Shown piece after piece: positions 1-10,288 of a DNA stretch of 64,000 bases. The translations under genes were made by a program, and so were the position numbers. The notes beneath the pieces are model-generated. The model saw nothing but the letters and a program-made list of their open reading frames with translations. It had not been told where the DNA came from and made no database searches. Source of the DNA: Brachionus manjavacas (taxonomy: Eukaryota > Rotifera > Eurotatoria > Ploima > Brachionidae); contig JAHQIY010000008.1 in NCBI GenBank assembly GCA_019054805.1, positions 4,511,501 to 4,575,500 of the forward strand. Direction: 5' to 3'. Each line of letters opens with the position of its first letter. Positions within the stretch are counted from its first letter, which is position 1.

Positions 1-233
1 TTAAATACCTTTTTGATTATGGTTATTAAAATAAATAAAAATAAAATTCAAAATTCATACTTTTGTTAAAGATTTTAAAATTTTATTTTAGCATTATTAG
101 CTAACATAGTTCGATTTATGAATATCAATTTGAAATGAAATACAATTGAAATTAAAAAGTAATTACTACCTAAAATTAATAATTAAAGTAGTAGTTCAAG
201 AATAAATTTAGTAAATAAATTAAAATTTTGTGT

Positions 234-2051
234 CTAATTTAAATATACTGGTTTGATTAGGATTTCTTTTTTTTTTGATGGAGCTTTTTTTTCTGGAGCA
301 AAAAACATGAAACTACAGACATCCACTGAAATTAATATTAGCCAAAAGCAAACCATTACAATTACAGCTACTATTGATGATATTTTGGATACAGTTTTTC
401 TGACTTTCAGTTCACTAGATTCTATTTCGCATTTTACACCAGAATAAAGATAAAAGCATTTGCATTTTGGTACAAAATTTTTAGCATAGCAGTATCCATG
501 CCTTGAACATGTTTCATTTTTGCAAACATCAACTTCAAATTGGCAAATCGAGCCATAATAGTCTTTACCACACAGACATTCGTATGATTTTTTGGCTCTC
601 ATGACACAAACTCCTTTGTTAAGGCAAAAATTCCACTTACACGGCCTTAAATCTATTTGACATTCTCTACCTGAGTAATTTTTCGCACATAAACATTGGT
701 ACCTGTTTTTATCAAATGAAGCACACTTTCCTTGGGCTGAACAGTTTGTCAAACAATCGATCAAAACTTTTTTCACAGAGAAAATTCTTATAATTCTTTC
801 AACAGGCAAATAATAAAAATCAATTAAGCGATAATTTTTCACTGAAAAATTTGAGTTTAAAGTTTTTGTGGTAGGCAAATGATCAGTTCCGATATTTCCA
901 ACCGATGAAATGTATTTATAGGTACTTTCAGCTGTTGAAATAAAAGTAGAGATAAAAAAAGTTTTTCTGATTGTGGATTTTGAATTGTTTACCAAGATTT
1001 CAGTGATGGTGGATTTTTCTTTTTCTGCTGATGGAAAAACTTCCATGGAATCGGTCCTTTTTTCATTTAGAGTAGTGATTATTTTGGTGCTAGTAAAAAC
1101 TGTATCCCTACTACTTCCAATAGCTGGAATACAAGCTGTTGTAGCAGAAATGGTTTTAGAGTAGTCAATGCAGTTATCATACTTTTTGCAACACTCGTTT
1201 TTGCATTCTTCAGTATATTTTTTACAGTTTTGTTTTTTGCATTTCTCAAAGCATTCTTTTTTGAATTTTTTACAGCATTCTTTTTTGCAGTTTTCTGATC
1301 CACTTTGCGTTCCAAAAAAAAAATCAATTGCGTTCCAAAAAAGATTGCTTTCACAACTTTCATCAGTTTGATAACTCGATCTTTTTATTCTCTTTCTTCC
1401 GAATTGAATACAAGATTTGTTCCATTCATAAATAAAGACAGATTTTATTATAAACTCACATTTTATTTGTTCCTTTTTGAGTACCAAGTAAATTTTTGCT
1501 CTAGATTCGAGCCATATTCCACACCAGTAGTTTTTATGTGAATTTAAATATTTAGATTTACAAGCTATCTTGATTAATATTGATTTAAATTTTCTAATCT
1601 CATACAAATTATGATCATAGTAGCTTATCTTCTTTTCTTCTTTGCTAATTATAAACATTTTTTGGTTCACTTTGATTAAAAATAATTCATTCGAATCACC
1701 AATGGCTACTTGTTTGTTATAAATCATTCCATTTTTATAAAATTTTTTCGTCAATTTATTTTCAACGAGATTCACTCGTAAATTCAAACCCATTGTTTGA
1801 TTGTTGTAAAAATTGTCAAAAAAAAATTTATCATTAACTGATTCAACGGTAGGATAATTCCACGGATTTTCTTTACTAAAATTTTGTTGATATCCAATTT
1901 TTAAATGCTTTGACATTAGCTCCATTGATTTGCGAATGCATTTTAAGCACAAAACCCTAATAATTCCATTTTTTGAACCAGTATCATAAACTATAAGCTT
2001 TAAATATTGAGCATTCATAAATCTGGTAAAAAATAGCCTTGTAAAGATCAT
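234..2051 (-). CDS. EGF-repeat single-pass membrane protein with Cys/Lys-rich segment
   Basis: The ORF is open for 605 codons. Roughly, residues 1-215 are a domain I do not recognise. A furin-like basic site (RKRIKR) lies near residue 220. A Cys/Lys-rich block with repeated CKK and CCKK units spans about 245-300, followed by a Ser/Thr-rich stretch to about 410. Three EGF-like modules then follow at about 436-470, 473-506 and 511-542, each with six cysteines and the C-x-C...G-x-x-C ending. A hydrophobic helix at about 557-580 and a short Lys-rich tail close the protein. This is the layout of a type I surface protein with EGF repeats next to the membrane. No convincing signal peptide is seen at the chosen ATG, so an upstream exon may be missing. 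I infer a cell-surface adhesion or ligand role only from architecture. Confidence 0.75.
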   Translation of the reverse strand: MIFTRLFFTRFMNAQYLKLIVYDTGSKNGIIRVLCLKCIRKSMELMSKHLKIGYQQNFSKENPWNYPTVESVNDKFFFDNFYNNQTMGLNLRVNLVENKLTKKFYKNGMIYNKQVAIGDSNELFLIKVNQKMFIISKEEKKISYYDHNLYEIRKFKSILIKIACKSKYLNSHKNYWCGIWLESRAKIYLVLKKEQIKCEFIIKSVFIYEWNKSCIQFGRKRIKRSSYQTDESCESNLFWNAIDFFFGTQSGSENCKKECCKKFKKECFEKCKKQNCKKYTEECKNECCKKYDNCIDYSKTISATTACIPAIGSSRDTVFTSTKIITTLNEKRTDSMEVFPSAEKEKSTITEILVNNSKSTIRKTFFISTFISTAESTYKYISSVGNIGTDHLPTTKTLNSNFSVKNYRLIDFYYLPVERIIRIFSVKKVLIDCLTNCSAQGKCASFDKNRYQCLCAKNYSGRECQIDLRPCKWNFCLNKGVCVMRAKKSYECLCGKDYYGSICQFEVDVCKNETCSRHGYCYAKNFVPKCKCFYLYSGVKCEIESSELKVRKTVSKISSIVAVIVMVCFWLILISVDVCSFMFFAPEKKAPSKKKEILIKPVYLN

Positions 2052-2354
2052 AGTTAGATTTAATTTTTTATTCTAAAATGTAAAATTTTCCCCAAGATTT
2101 TGACTCATCCATATAGACCAATTGGTTAACCGGGTGAGGGGTTTAAAGGATCAACCAAATTGCCCCATTTTTTAGTAGGATTGCCCCGAAAATTTAAGCT
2201 TTTTATAGAGATTGCTCTTTTTTTATTCAAAAGGAATCGATAATAATCAATATGGATTTTTAACTACTTTACAATTAATTTTTTACAAATTTTTTAAAAT
2301 AAATTTTGAATAAACGAAACTAAGATTTAATTTTTGATAGATTTTTTTAATTTA
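2052..2354. other. AT-rich intergenic, no gene seen
   Basis: This is the upstream flank of the EGF-repeat gene. I see no ORF or obvious repeat in it. Confidence 0.5.
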
Positions 2355-2605
2355 AAAATTAACAAAACTCGAGAACAAGAATATTTCGCATTATAGGTGA
2401 ATTATGGTTCACCTAACTGACTATACCAAGTTTTTCAATTATTGAATTTAAACTAAAAAATCTTAATGAATTATTTAAATTTTTTTTTCATTTTTTTTCA
2501 TATATTTTTATGCTGAAAGAGCATAAGCTCGGTACAGATAAACAATAAATTATTTAAAAGTAAAAAATGAGTTTTCAATAAATTTATAAATAAAAATCAA
2601 ACTCA
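2355..2605 (-). repeat. Fragment of terminal-inverted-repeat family X
   Basis: Read on the minus strand, this segment matches the interior of the copy at 26088-27318. It shares the stem motif GAGCATAAGCTC, the word ACAGATAAACA and the stretch around 'gtgaaccat'. Both terminal repeats are absent, so it is a truncated copy. Confidence 0.55.
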
Positions 2606-2771
2606 TTCAAGATTTCCTTAAGAGTTTTATTTGAGTTTTATGATTTTTTTGATTACAAAATTCCTATACAGTATTGATTTTGATAACTGTTTTTGGTAAC
2701 TTTTACGGGAAATTACGTAAACTAACAAAAAAAGAAGTAATTTATGTAATTTTTCATAAAATAAAATTACC

Positions 2772-3375
2772 TTAATTTCTACTTTTTTAGGCTAGTCGTA
2801 AAAGGTACAAAAATTTTCGTTTTTTTTTTAATTTACGAAGAAATTTGGAATTTTTCATTTTTATGCGATAAAAAGAGTCAGTTTTCTATTAAACAATTTT
2901 ACGTAAAATTCTGTAATTTTTCGTAAATTCACATTTTTTTTCAGTAAAAAATGGTAAAAAAGGGTGAAAATCTGTTGAATTTAAACAAACCTGCAAAATG
3001 CGGATCTTACATAAGTCATCTTAAAAAAAAAAGTATATTTAATTAAATTCTAACTAGGGAATTTCCATAGTAATTGAAAAAAAAAATTGTGATTGTTCAA
3101 AAAATTAAAATAAATTTTTAAAACTTAAATATTTTTTAAAACTTTAATAATTTATACTTTTTTTATAACTTGTTTTCACCCTTTTTTACCATTTTTTACT
3201 GAAAAAAATTTGAATTTACGAAAAATTCCGGAATTTTACGTAAACTTGTTTAATAGAAAAATTGACTCTTTTTATCGAATAAAAATGAAAAAATTCCAAA
3301 AATCTTCGAAAATTAAAAAAAAAAACGATGTTTAATTACATAAATTAATCAGGCTAATCCAAAAATAGAAATGCC
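2772..3375. mobile_element. Foldback/MITE-like element with ~200-bp inverted arms
   Basis: The left arm (about 2772-2985) and right arm (about 3165-3375) are near reverse complements. Shared blocks include CAGTAAAAAATGGTAAAAAA, GATAAAAAGAGTCA and TCTATTAAACAA. The spacer is about 180-200 bp and has no coding potential. No target-site duplication could be fixed by eye. Confidence 0.65.
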
Positions 3376-4148
3376 ATTCTTGTGCAGAACTTGAATTTTC
3401 GGTTATTTTTTAAAGATGGTCTTTGATTAATAATTCGCATTTTTAGACACAACATGATATTAAATTTATTCTTAAAATTTAAAAATTTTCGTAATTTATA
3501 TAATGTTTTCCCCTTGAGCCTACTAAGATTGAATCATTTCATGCTTCTCTCGAAGAATGTAAATATTTTGTCAACTTTTCCTCTTTCGATTTTCTGTTTT
3601 TACCAAAATTTGCGTAAAATTACAAAAATTTTTGCAAAAATTTTAAAAGACCTAATGTCTGTCGTAATTTTTTATTTATTTTTGTGATCAATTTAAATGT
3701 AATTGACATTAATTTAAAAAAAAACTAAAAAGTTTTCTTTTTGTTCCTAATTCAGTATTTTAGTTTTTAAATAATTTTTAATAATAATTGTTATTTAAAA
3801 ATATTTTACGCGATTTTTATTTAGTATTTTGTTAAATTAAATAAGTGCTGTAAGCGAAAAAAAAGACATGATTGGGAATAGCAAAGACAAGGTGGTATGT
3901 TTTTTTTTTATTTTAATTACTTTTTAAAATTTTAAAGAAAACTCAAAAATAGAGCTTTAGCTCGGCACTAATAACCAAATAAATAATAGTAATTGTCTTT
4001 TTTTTCATTTTTTAACTTTTACCTTTTTTATTTTGCGTTTAACTAAATTATGAAAAAAAGCATTAATGATTTTTGGATCAATTTAATAAATCTGATAGAA
4101 ATCTTTGCTTGTTTTTGAAAAATTTAGATGTGATTGTCTTGTCAGATT
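3376..4148. other. AT-rich non-coding stretch with one stem/tail motif copy
   Basis: No gene is seen. Around 3950-3990 there is a stem-loop GAGCTTTAGCTC followed by an A/T tail. It resembles the motif found inside family X and is probably the 3' tail of an old retroelement. Confidence 0.4.
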
Positions 4149-5171
4149 CTGAGTTGTTCAAAAGTCTTAAAGTCAAAGTCAAGTCATTTGAAGATTTGAA
4201 TTAAACTATAATTCTTTTAATTTAAGTTTTTCAAAATACTTGATTTATTTTTAAATGCTTTTTTTGACCAGATTTAATCATATTTCTCAAACAAAATACC
4301 TTGAAAATTAGGACTTGAAATAAATCCAGCAATCAGTATTATTATTTGTATCAACATCATCTTTAATTTTGGTATCTAAAAAAATAATAAAATTAAATTA
4401 ATTATTTATACTTAATGTATTTAATAACTTAATCTGTCTAAAATATGAAGAAAAGGTCCTGAATTTAAATAAAAAAAATTTGAAAAATATTATTGAATCG
4501 AAAAATTAAGAAGATAGTCATTTGTATTTTAAAAGATTTATTACTAATTAATTAATTAAAAATAAATAATTATTGATAAAAAATACAAAGATATTCACTA
4601 ATAAGGAACAAAGATAATATAGTTTTTTAAAAAAAACTAGCTGTAATTATTTTTTTTTTCAGGCTGATATAATAATCGTTATAAAGCATATCTTATTAAA
4701 CTTTACTAACTCTTGTTCTATTGATTTTGCCAAATATTTTCAAAATCTTGAAAATAACATATCGGATTACTTTTTCATAAATTTTTCAGTTTTAGTTTCG
4801 TTTTAATTTTAAGTCTATAATCTGATATCGAAAATAGAAGAGGCTTTTTATCAGCTTTGAAAATTGAGAATATCAAGTTTCTTATTGTTAAAAAGTTCAA
4901 TATTATAACTAATTTTCTGGGTTTATTTTAGTTATTTTCAAAAATGTCTTAAATGTTTTTATATCCCAAAAAAAATGGCTAACTTTATTTAATAGCGCTA
5001 AAGCTTTAGGGTCATAAAATAGTTTTAACAACAGCCAAAATATTTTCAAAACTCAAAAAATTAAATTTAAAACCAATTTTAAAGAAAAAAAAGTCATTTA
5101 TATTGAGTTGAAATTTTTTTTACAATTGACATTTGACTTGACTTTGACTTAATGACTTTTGAACAACTCTG
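4149..5171. mobile_element. hAT-like non-autonomous element
   Basis: The two ends are inverted repeats: CTGAGTTGTTCAAAAGTC at the left, and the reverse complement of CAGAGTTGTTCAAAAGTC at the right. Subterminal AAAGTCAAAGTCAAG words also match in inverted orientation. The ends closely resemble the shorter element at 6311-6691. The interior has no ORF. A target duplication is not evident, so the insertion is probably old. Confidence 0.6.
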
Positions 5172-5235
5172 TTTAAAATTTATTTAAAAATCTATTCAAT
5201 TCATTTATTTAATGTTAATAGAAAATAATTTTATT

Positions 5236-6767
5236 AATATATGGTTTAAATTTTTGTGTTTGATTTACAAAATGTATTCAGTGTTGAAATAAAATTGAAA
5301 AAGTGCGATGTTTCAAATATTTTTTTCAGTTTCAAAAAAAAAATTTAAGTTAATACTGCAAGCATTTTGATATATTAAATCAAACTCTTTAGTGGAATAG
5401 AATGAATTTAATTTTTATTTGGAAATTTGAAAAAGATTGAAGTTGAAAATTCTTTTTTCAACTTTTATATAGTTTATTTCTTTATTTGTCTATCTGGATT
5501 GAGCTTATGCTCCTTCAGAATAAAAATATTAAAAAAAAAATTAAAAATTAAAAATGAATAAAAAAAAAAGATAAATAATTCATTTAGATTAAAATTTATA
5601 TTCAATCGTTGATAAACTCGATAATGTGAATAATTCTGTTCTCAGATTTTTTGAACTATTAGTTCACCCATTTTTTTGTTCATGTTAAGGTGAACCAAAA
5701 TAGAATTAGACGAACAATTTTTAGATTATGTGAACAAATTGAATAAAGCTTTTTAATAGAATGCCTAATTCTCGAAACTGATATAAAAGTAAACGATTAA
5801 AGTTAATAATTTTTTTTGTTTTTTTTTAATTTAAAGGAGCTTAAGAAATAGCATTGCTCTGATCTGGTTGACCTGATATTTTCCTCTCAACAATTTCCTA
5901 CTCTGCCCAACTTTGAATTATTTTTTGAAATGATTTTTTTCTATCTTATTTTTTAATAATTCAATAGCTTTTTTCTAGATAGATGAAAAAATTCCAAAAT
6001 AGGTGAACAACTTTAGAACTAACAGTTCATAAAACCTGAGAACAAGAATTGTTCCAGTAACAGGTGAATTACAGTTTACCTAACCGACTAGACCTGAAAA
6101 ACTTTGTTTTTTCTTTTTAGACTTTCGTTTGATGCATTTCAACAAAAACTCAATTTATAAAAAAGGAAAACAGAGCGTAAATGGTTTCTACAAATATTAT
6201 CTTAAGGATCATCATATCACAAATCTATAGTCAAAATTTAAAAAAAAAAAGTTTTCCGTGCTTGCAAAATTAACTTAAAATTATTTTTTTTTGAAACTGA
6301 AACATCGCACCAGAGTTGGTCAAAAGTCAAACTTTAAAGTCAAAGTCAAAGTAGACTTTGACTTCAAATAATTTTAAAGTAAAAGTCTGACTTTGACTTG
6401 ACTCCACTCAAGTCAACTTAATTATTTTCAGGCTATAACATTAGACCTCATCATTCTATATTAGCACCAAATTACAGAAAATTAACAATGATAAAATTCA
6501 ATTTAAAAAAATTAAAATTCGAGAACTAAATTTTATTTAAAACAAAAATTTTTAAAAAAAAAATTTAGTTTTAGTCAAAGTCCTAACTTGGCTTAAAAAA
6601 ACTTAACAAAAAATAAAAAAAATAAATAAAATTTAAAGTCAAAGTCCAGACTTGACTTTGACTTCATGACTTTGACTTTTTACCAACACTGCATCGCTAC
6701 TTTTTAAATGTCATTTCAACATGGGATACATTTTGTAATTCAAACACAAAAAAATTAACCATTTACA
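5236..6767. mobile_element. Family X terminal-inverted-repeat element, copy 1 (interrupted)
   Basis: The left and right ends are inverted repeats of about 130 bp sharing TTTTTGTGTTTGA, ACAAAATGTAT and AAAAAGTGCGATGTTTCAA. The copy at 26088-27318 has the same ends and the same interior order. No transposase ORF is present, so the element is non-autonomous. The right arm is split by the hAT-type insertion at 6311-6691. Confidence 0.7.
6311..6691. mobile_element. hAT-type MITE nested in family X
   Basis: The ends are CAGAGTTGGTCAAAAGTCAA and the inverse of CAGTGTTGGTAAAAAGTCAA. CAG...CTG termini with an 8-bp duplication are typical of hAT elements. The flanks are CATCGCAC at 6303-6310 and CATCGCTAC at 6692-6700. 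The second fits a duplicated CATCGCAC with one inserted base. The other family X copy shows an uninterrupted site here. Confidence 0.8.
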
Positions 6768-7884
6768 ATTAAAATTTTACATAAATCAATCGAAAAATAT
6801 TTTTTACTTTTTAATTTTTTTACATCGCCTTCAAGGCTTATGCTAAAACACGGACCGGGGTCGAATGGTATTAGGAATTATGAAAAAGCTGCCGACCACC
6901 GACCATATTGTAGAATTGAAACATATATTGCATATCGTTTTGTAGATGACTAAAATATTTACATCCTTAAAATATGATAAATGAAAATTTATTTTAGGGC
7001 TCTCAGTCAAAATTTTCAAAGTCAAACTTAACTTAATTTATTTTATTGACTTAAAAATAAGTAACTTTATAATGGTTTAGTTGGTACTTTTTTGGTGTGT
7101 ACATTTGATTTTTGCTCAAAATACTTTTTCAACTTTACACTGTAAATCAAAAGATTTAGTGTATTTTTCCAATCATAAATTTCATCTCATATATTTTAAA
7201 ATTTTAGCTTCCGGATCACGGAAGATAATTAAATAATACTCAAGTAATTTTGCTTCATTATCGATAGCAAAAAAAATATTTTTTTTCAATTTTTATCTTA
7301 AATAGCATTTTTAAGATAAATAAAATCCTGAAATAATAAGGATTAAATTAATTTTTCTATTAAAGATTGATAAAAAGTTTTGTGAACAAAATATTTACAG
7401 TCTAATCGCTTAAATTTTTCACCAGACTTATCTGTAATAAAAACCATTTTTCAAAAAAAAAACAATGTACAAAAAAACAGAAATATTAAAAAATTTCTTT
7501 TATTATTCTTTTATTATTAAGGTTCAGGCGTTTCAATATTTGAGTGCTGTTTATATTTCAGATTTATGAATAAAAATTCAATGTTAATGCCTGTTGATAC
7601 CAAAAATTTATCAGTTCTTGGAAAAAAAAATGTACCATTGTACCTCAGATAAAATAAAATTTTTTCAAAATCTTTAGTTCATTTTTAATAAATTAAAATC
7701 TCAGAACCAACTCTATCTAAATCAATAGATTTGGGAAAAAATTTTGCTCAATGCTTTTTTTAAATATGATACTTAACTAAATTTAAATATTACCTGTAAA
7801 GGTTATTTCATTTTTTTATTAATAAATAAATAATGGACATAAAATTTTTAAATTATTTTTTTTTTTCATTAAACGAATTAAAAA
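6768..7884. other. AT-rich intergenic with a short retroelement-tail remnant
   Basis: No gene is seen. The segment at about 6818-6905 is richer in G+C and on the minus strand ends with a small stem (GCCTTGAAGGC). It resembles the 3' end of the LINE near 15660-15690, so it is probably a tiny LINE tail. Confidence 0.4.
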
Positions 7885-8214
7885 TTATTCACCGATTTTC
7901 TTATTCTTTTTTCTTAATTGTTCTTGGACTTCTTTTGAATTTTCCCACGGTCGAGGACCACGAATATTATTCCAATGGTCGATATCAATTTCATCCATAA
8001 CTTTTTCATATTCTTTTTTTAAGGAAGTGGCAGTTAACATTTGATAATCTCCTTCATCAAGACCCAAATTACTCAATTGTTCTTTATAAACAACAGCGTC
8101 ATTTCGTTTATATTGATAATTAAGTTTTCGGAATTGAGCAAGACCAACAAATCCACCAACAACCATTAAGCAAAAAGGAAGAAAATGTCTCACAATTTTC
8201 GACTGTCCGTTCAT
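7885..8214 (-). CDS. COX16: Cytochrome c oxidase assembly factor COX16 homologue
   Basis: The protein is 109 residues, normal for this family. A hydrophobic segment at about 11-28 would anchor it in the inner mitochondrial membrane. The family hallmark, a charged region followed by W-x-N-I-R-G-P-R-P-W-E, is at 81-91. COX16 helps assemble cytochrome c oxidase by assisting maturation of COX2. The gene has a single exon. Its ATG lies only 4 bp after the stop codon of the upstream minus-strand PSMG3 gene, which suggests co-transcription. Confidence 0.9.
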   Translation of the reverse strand: MNGQSKIVRHFLPFCLMVVGGFVGLAQFRKLNYQYKRNDAVVYKEQLSNLGLDEGDYQMLTATSLKKEYEKVMDEIDIDHWNNIRGPRPWENSKEVQEQLRKKNKKIGE

Positions 8215-8240
8215 AATTTTATTCTCTAAAAGATACTAAA
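8215..8240 (-). promoter_or_regulatory. 4-bp gene junction with splice-acceptor-like site
   Basis: On the minus strand the last codons of PSMG3 contain a T-rich run ending in CTTTTAG, 11 nt before the COX16 ATG. The site could serve as a trans-splice or alternative cis-splice acceptor for COX16. The sequence is seen; the use is inferred. Confidence 0.4.
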
Positions 8241-8748
8241 ATATTTTTTTCAATGGCTTTCAGCAAACTTAAATTTTCGATTTGATCTTTTTTGACACCA
8301 ATGCTTACCAACAAAGATTTTTGAATCGAAAACTCTTGATTCAATTTTTGAACTAAACTTCTGGTAAAAACTTCCAAAGAAGCTTCTGCTTGACCAAATA
8401 ATTGTCTTATATTATAAATTCTTTCTTCTAAATTGGAAATTTTTTCTGATTTTGCAAAAAACTTTATTAAAATTAAATTAATTATTTTTTAAAAAATAAT
8501 TATGGATATTTATTTACCACTGATCCAAAATTATCGTTTGTTGAAACAGATATAAATAATTTATCTGAATAATCAATGCAAATTAAATCAACTTTTACTG
8601 AATCGATTTCAATTGTTTTCTAAAATGTTTTGAAAATAAATTTTTATTTTAACTAACATAATTTTTTACTCACTTTAAATTTTAGCAGGTCTTTAGTATC
8701 AAAGCTATATTTTTTTAGTTTCGAATCAATTTCATCAACATCAGTCAT
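8219..8748 (-). CDS. PSMG3: Proteasome assembly chaperone 3 homologue (PSMG3/PAC3)
   Basis: There are three exons on the minus strand: 8748-8674, 8619-8518 and 8461-8219, separated by 54- and 56-nt introns with GT...AG ends and all in phase 0. They give a 139-residue protein, close to the small PAC3 family. The fit to PSMG3 rests on a T-x-x-x-x-F-G-S-V strand in exon 2, and in exon 3 on V-F-T-R-S-L-V and L-L-V-S-I-G-V-K-K-D followed by a C-terminal helix. PAC3 pairs with PAC4 to guide assembly of the 20S proteasome alpha ring. The stop codon is 4 bp before the COX16 ATG. Confidence 0.8.
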
Positions 8749-9354
8749 TTGAGTATCAATTTTTTTTTAAATAAAAATGTATTTTTAAATTTTAAAAATG
8801 CATAAGTTTGAAATATTGCATGTTTAAAAAACAAGAATGCATCTATCAAAATTTAATGACAAAACTTTAAGCTATTTTAATCTTGATCTAATAATTTCAT
8901 TTTTTATTTAAGCAAAATAGTAAACTTCTAACTTTACTTCTGAATTGTTGAGTCAAGCATAAGCTCGGTCAAGAATGAGTCATTTGTTCATTTGGTTTTT
9001 TTTAAATAAACTTTTAAGACTACAAAAAATTGTTTTTTTTTTTCGGAATAAATAAATACGAATTTTCTTAGACTAAGAAAATTTTTAAAAGATCTAACTT
9101 TAATTTTAATAAGCACAGTAATGCTTTTAGTTTTTTTAAATTTAGGAATCTAATTATCCTTGAACTGAAGTTTTCTGATGAACAAAATTCGGAAAATTAA
9201 AAAATAAAAAAATCCAAATATTTTAAATTTATTTAAGTATATATGCTTTTAATCAATATTTTATTATCTTGGTTTAAGAATTTTTAAATTCATTAGCCGG
9301 CCATTTTGTCAAAATTTTAAAATTTTAATCCAGCACAGTTTTTTTTAAAGTTAT
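8749..9354. other. AT-rich intergenic, no gene seen
   Basis: Probable upstream region of PSMG3. A copy of the AAGCATAAGCTCGGT stem motif lies near 8955. Nothing else is recognised. Confidence 0.4.
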
Positions 9355-9492
9355 AATTTATTGTAGTTGCATCGGTCCTTAAAAATTATGCCGCATTAGG
9401 ATCGACTCAACTTCAAAATGATCTTTTCGTATTAAGTAACTGGACAACAAAATGGTCTACTGAGCTAAATGTATTAAAGTGTAAAACAATGT
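9355..9492 (+). pseudogene. LINE reverse-transcriptase fragment, 5' part of a split element
   Basis: The translation contains LQNDLFVLSNW followed by NVLKCKTM, the region just after the YADD box in LINE reverse transcriptases. It breaks off where the EnSpm-like element begins. The expected next residues (H-I-G-R-N) resume at 14941, on the other side of that element. Confidence 0.75.
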
Positions 9493-10288
9493 CCCACTTC
9501 TTATTCTCATTTGAGATCTTACTTAGAAATTATGAGAAAATTTCTAATTATTCTCAGTTATATCTCATTAAAGATCTGAATGAGATCTGAATTGGAAAAA
9601 TTACTTGTGGATTTAATTATTGAGATCTTACTTAGAAAAAAGCATAATTTCTAAAATAATTCTCACTTCTTTCTCGCTTTAGATCATCAATTGATCTCAA
9701 TAAGAAAAATTTTGCTGTCAATTTTTTAAAAGAGACTTTAAGAACTAAAAAATATCTATATTTAAATAAAAAGTAAATAAATATATTTATGCAATCTGTT
9801 CACTTTCCAATTAACAAAGAAAATAAAAATAAAATAATATTTATTGGTAAAATATAGCATCATAAATATTAAATAGAAAATAATAATTATTGATTTGTTT
9901 TAGGACTATAGCCGAAAGAGTTATTAAACTAGCCACAGAGGTCAATGATGAGAGTAATATTACTCCAATGTTTCAAAGCGTAAAGCGTCAAACAAACTTA
10001 AAACTCTGGATTAAATTTTCCTAAGAAGATTGCGCATTGATGACTTTTGGATGGCTTGCTTTGTAATTGATCAATTATAGAAAAATACCGCTAATTATGG
10101 TTTTTTCTCATGACTTTTGATTAGTTTTTTAATGTATCTTTTTTTGTCTTAAGAATTGAATTATGAAGAAAAATTACACTATTAATAAGGATTTAATATT
10201 TTTAATAATTTTGAAAAAAAAATTTCAGAAAATAATGTTTCAATACTATTCTAAACCCATTATATTATTTTTTTAGAACAATAAAAAA

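Noticed and set aside
1079..1363. 94-codon Lys/Asn-rich minus-strand ORF
   Set aside because: Alternate frame of the Cys/Lys repeat block of the EGF-repeat gene.
3454..3687. 77-codon plus-strand ORF
   Set aside because: Phe/Leu/Asn-rich composition expected from A/T DNA; no motif and no splice context.
6309..6690. Repeated TCAAAG words as a possible CRISPR-like or satellite array
   Set aside because: The words are irregularly spaced and fall in the inverted ends of a hAT MITE; the genome is eukaryotic.
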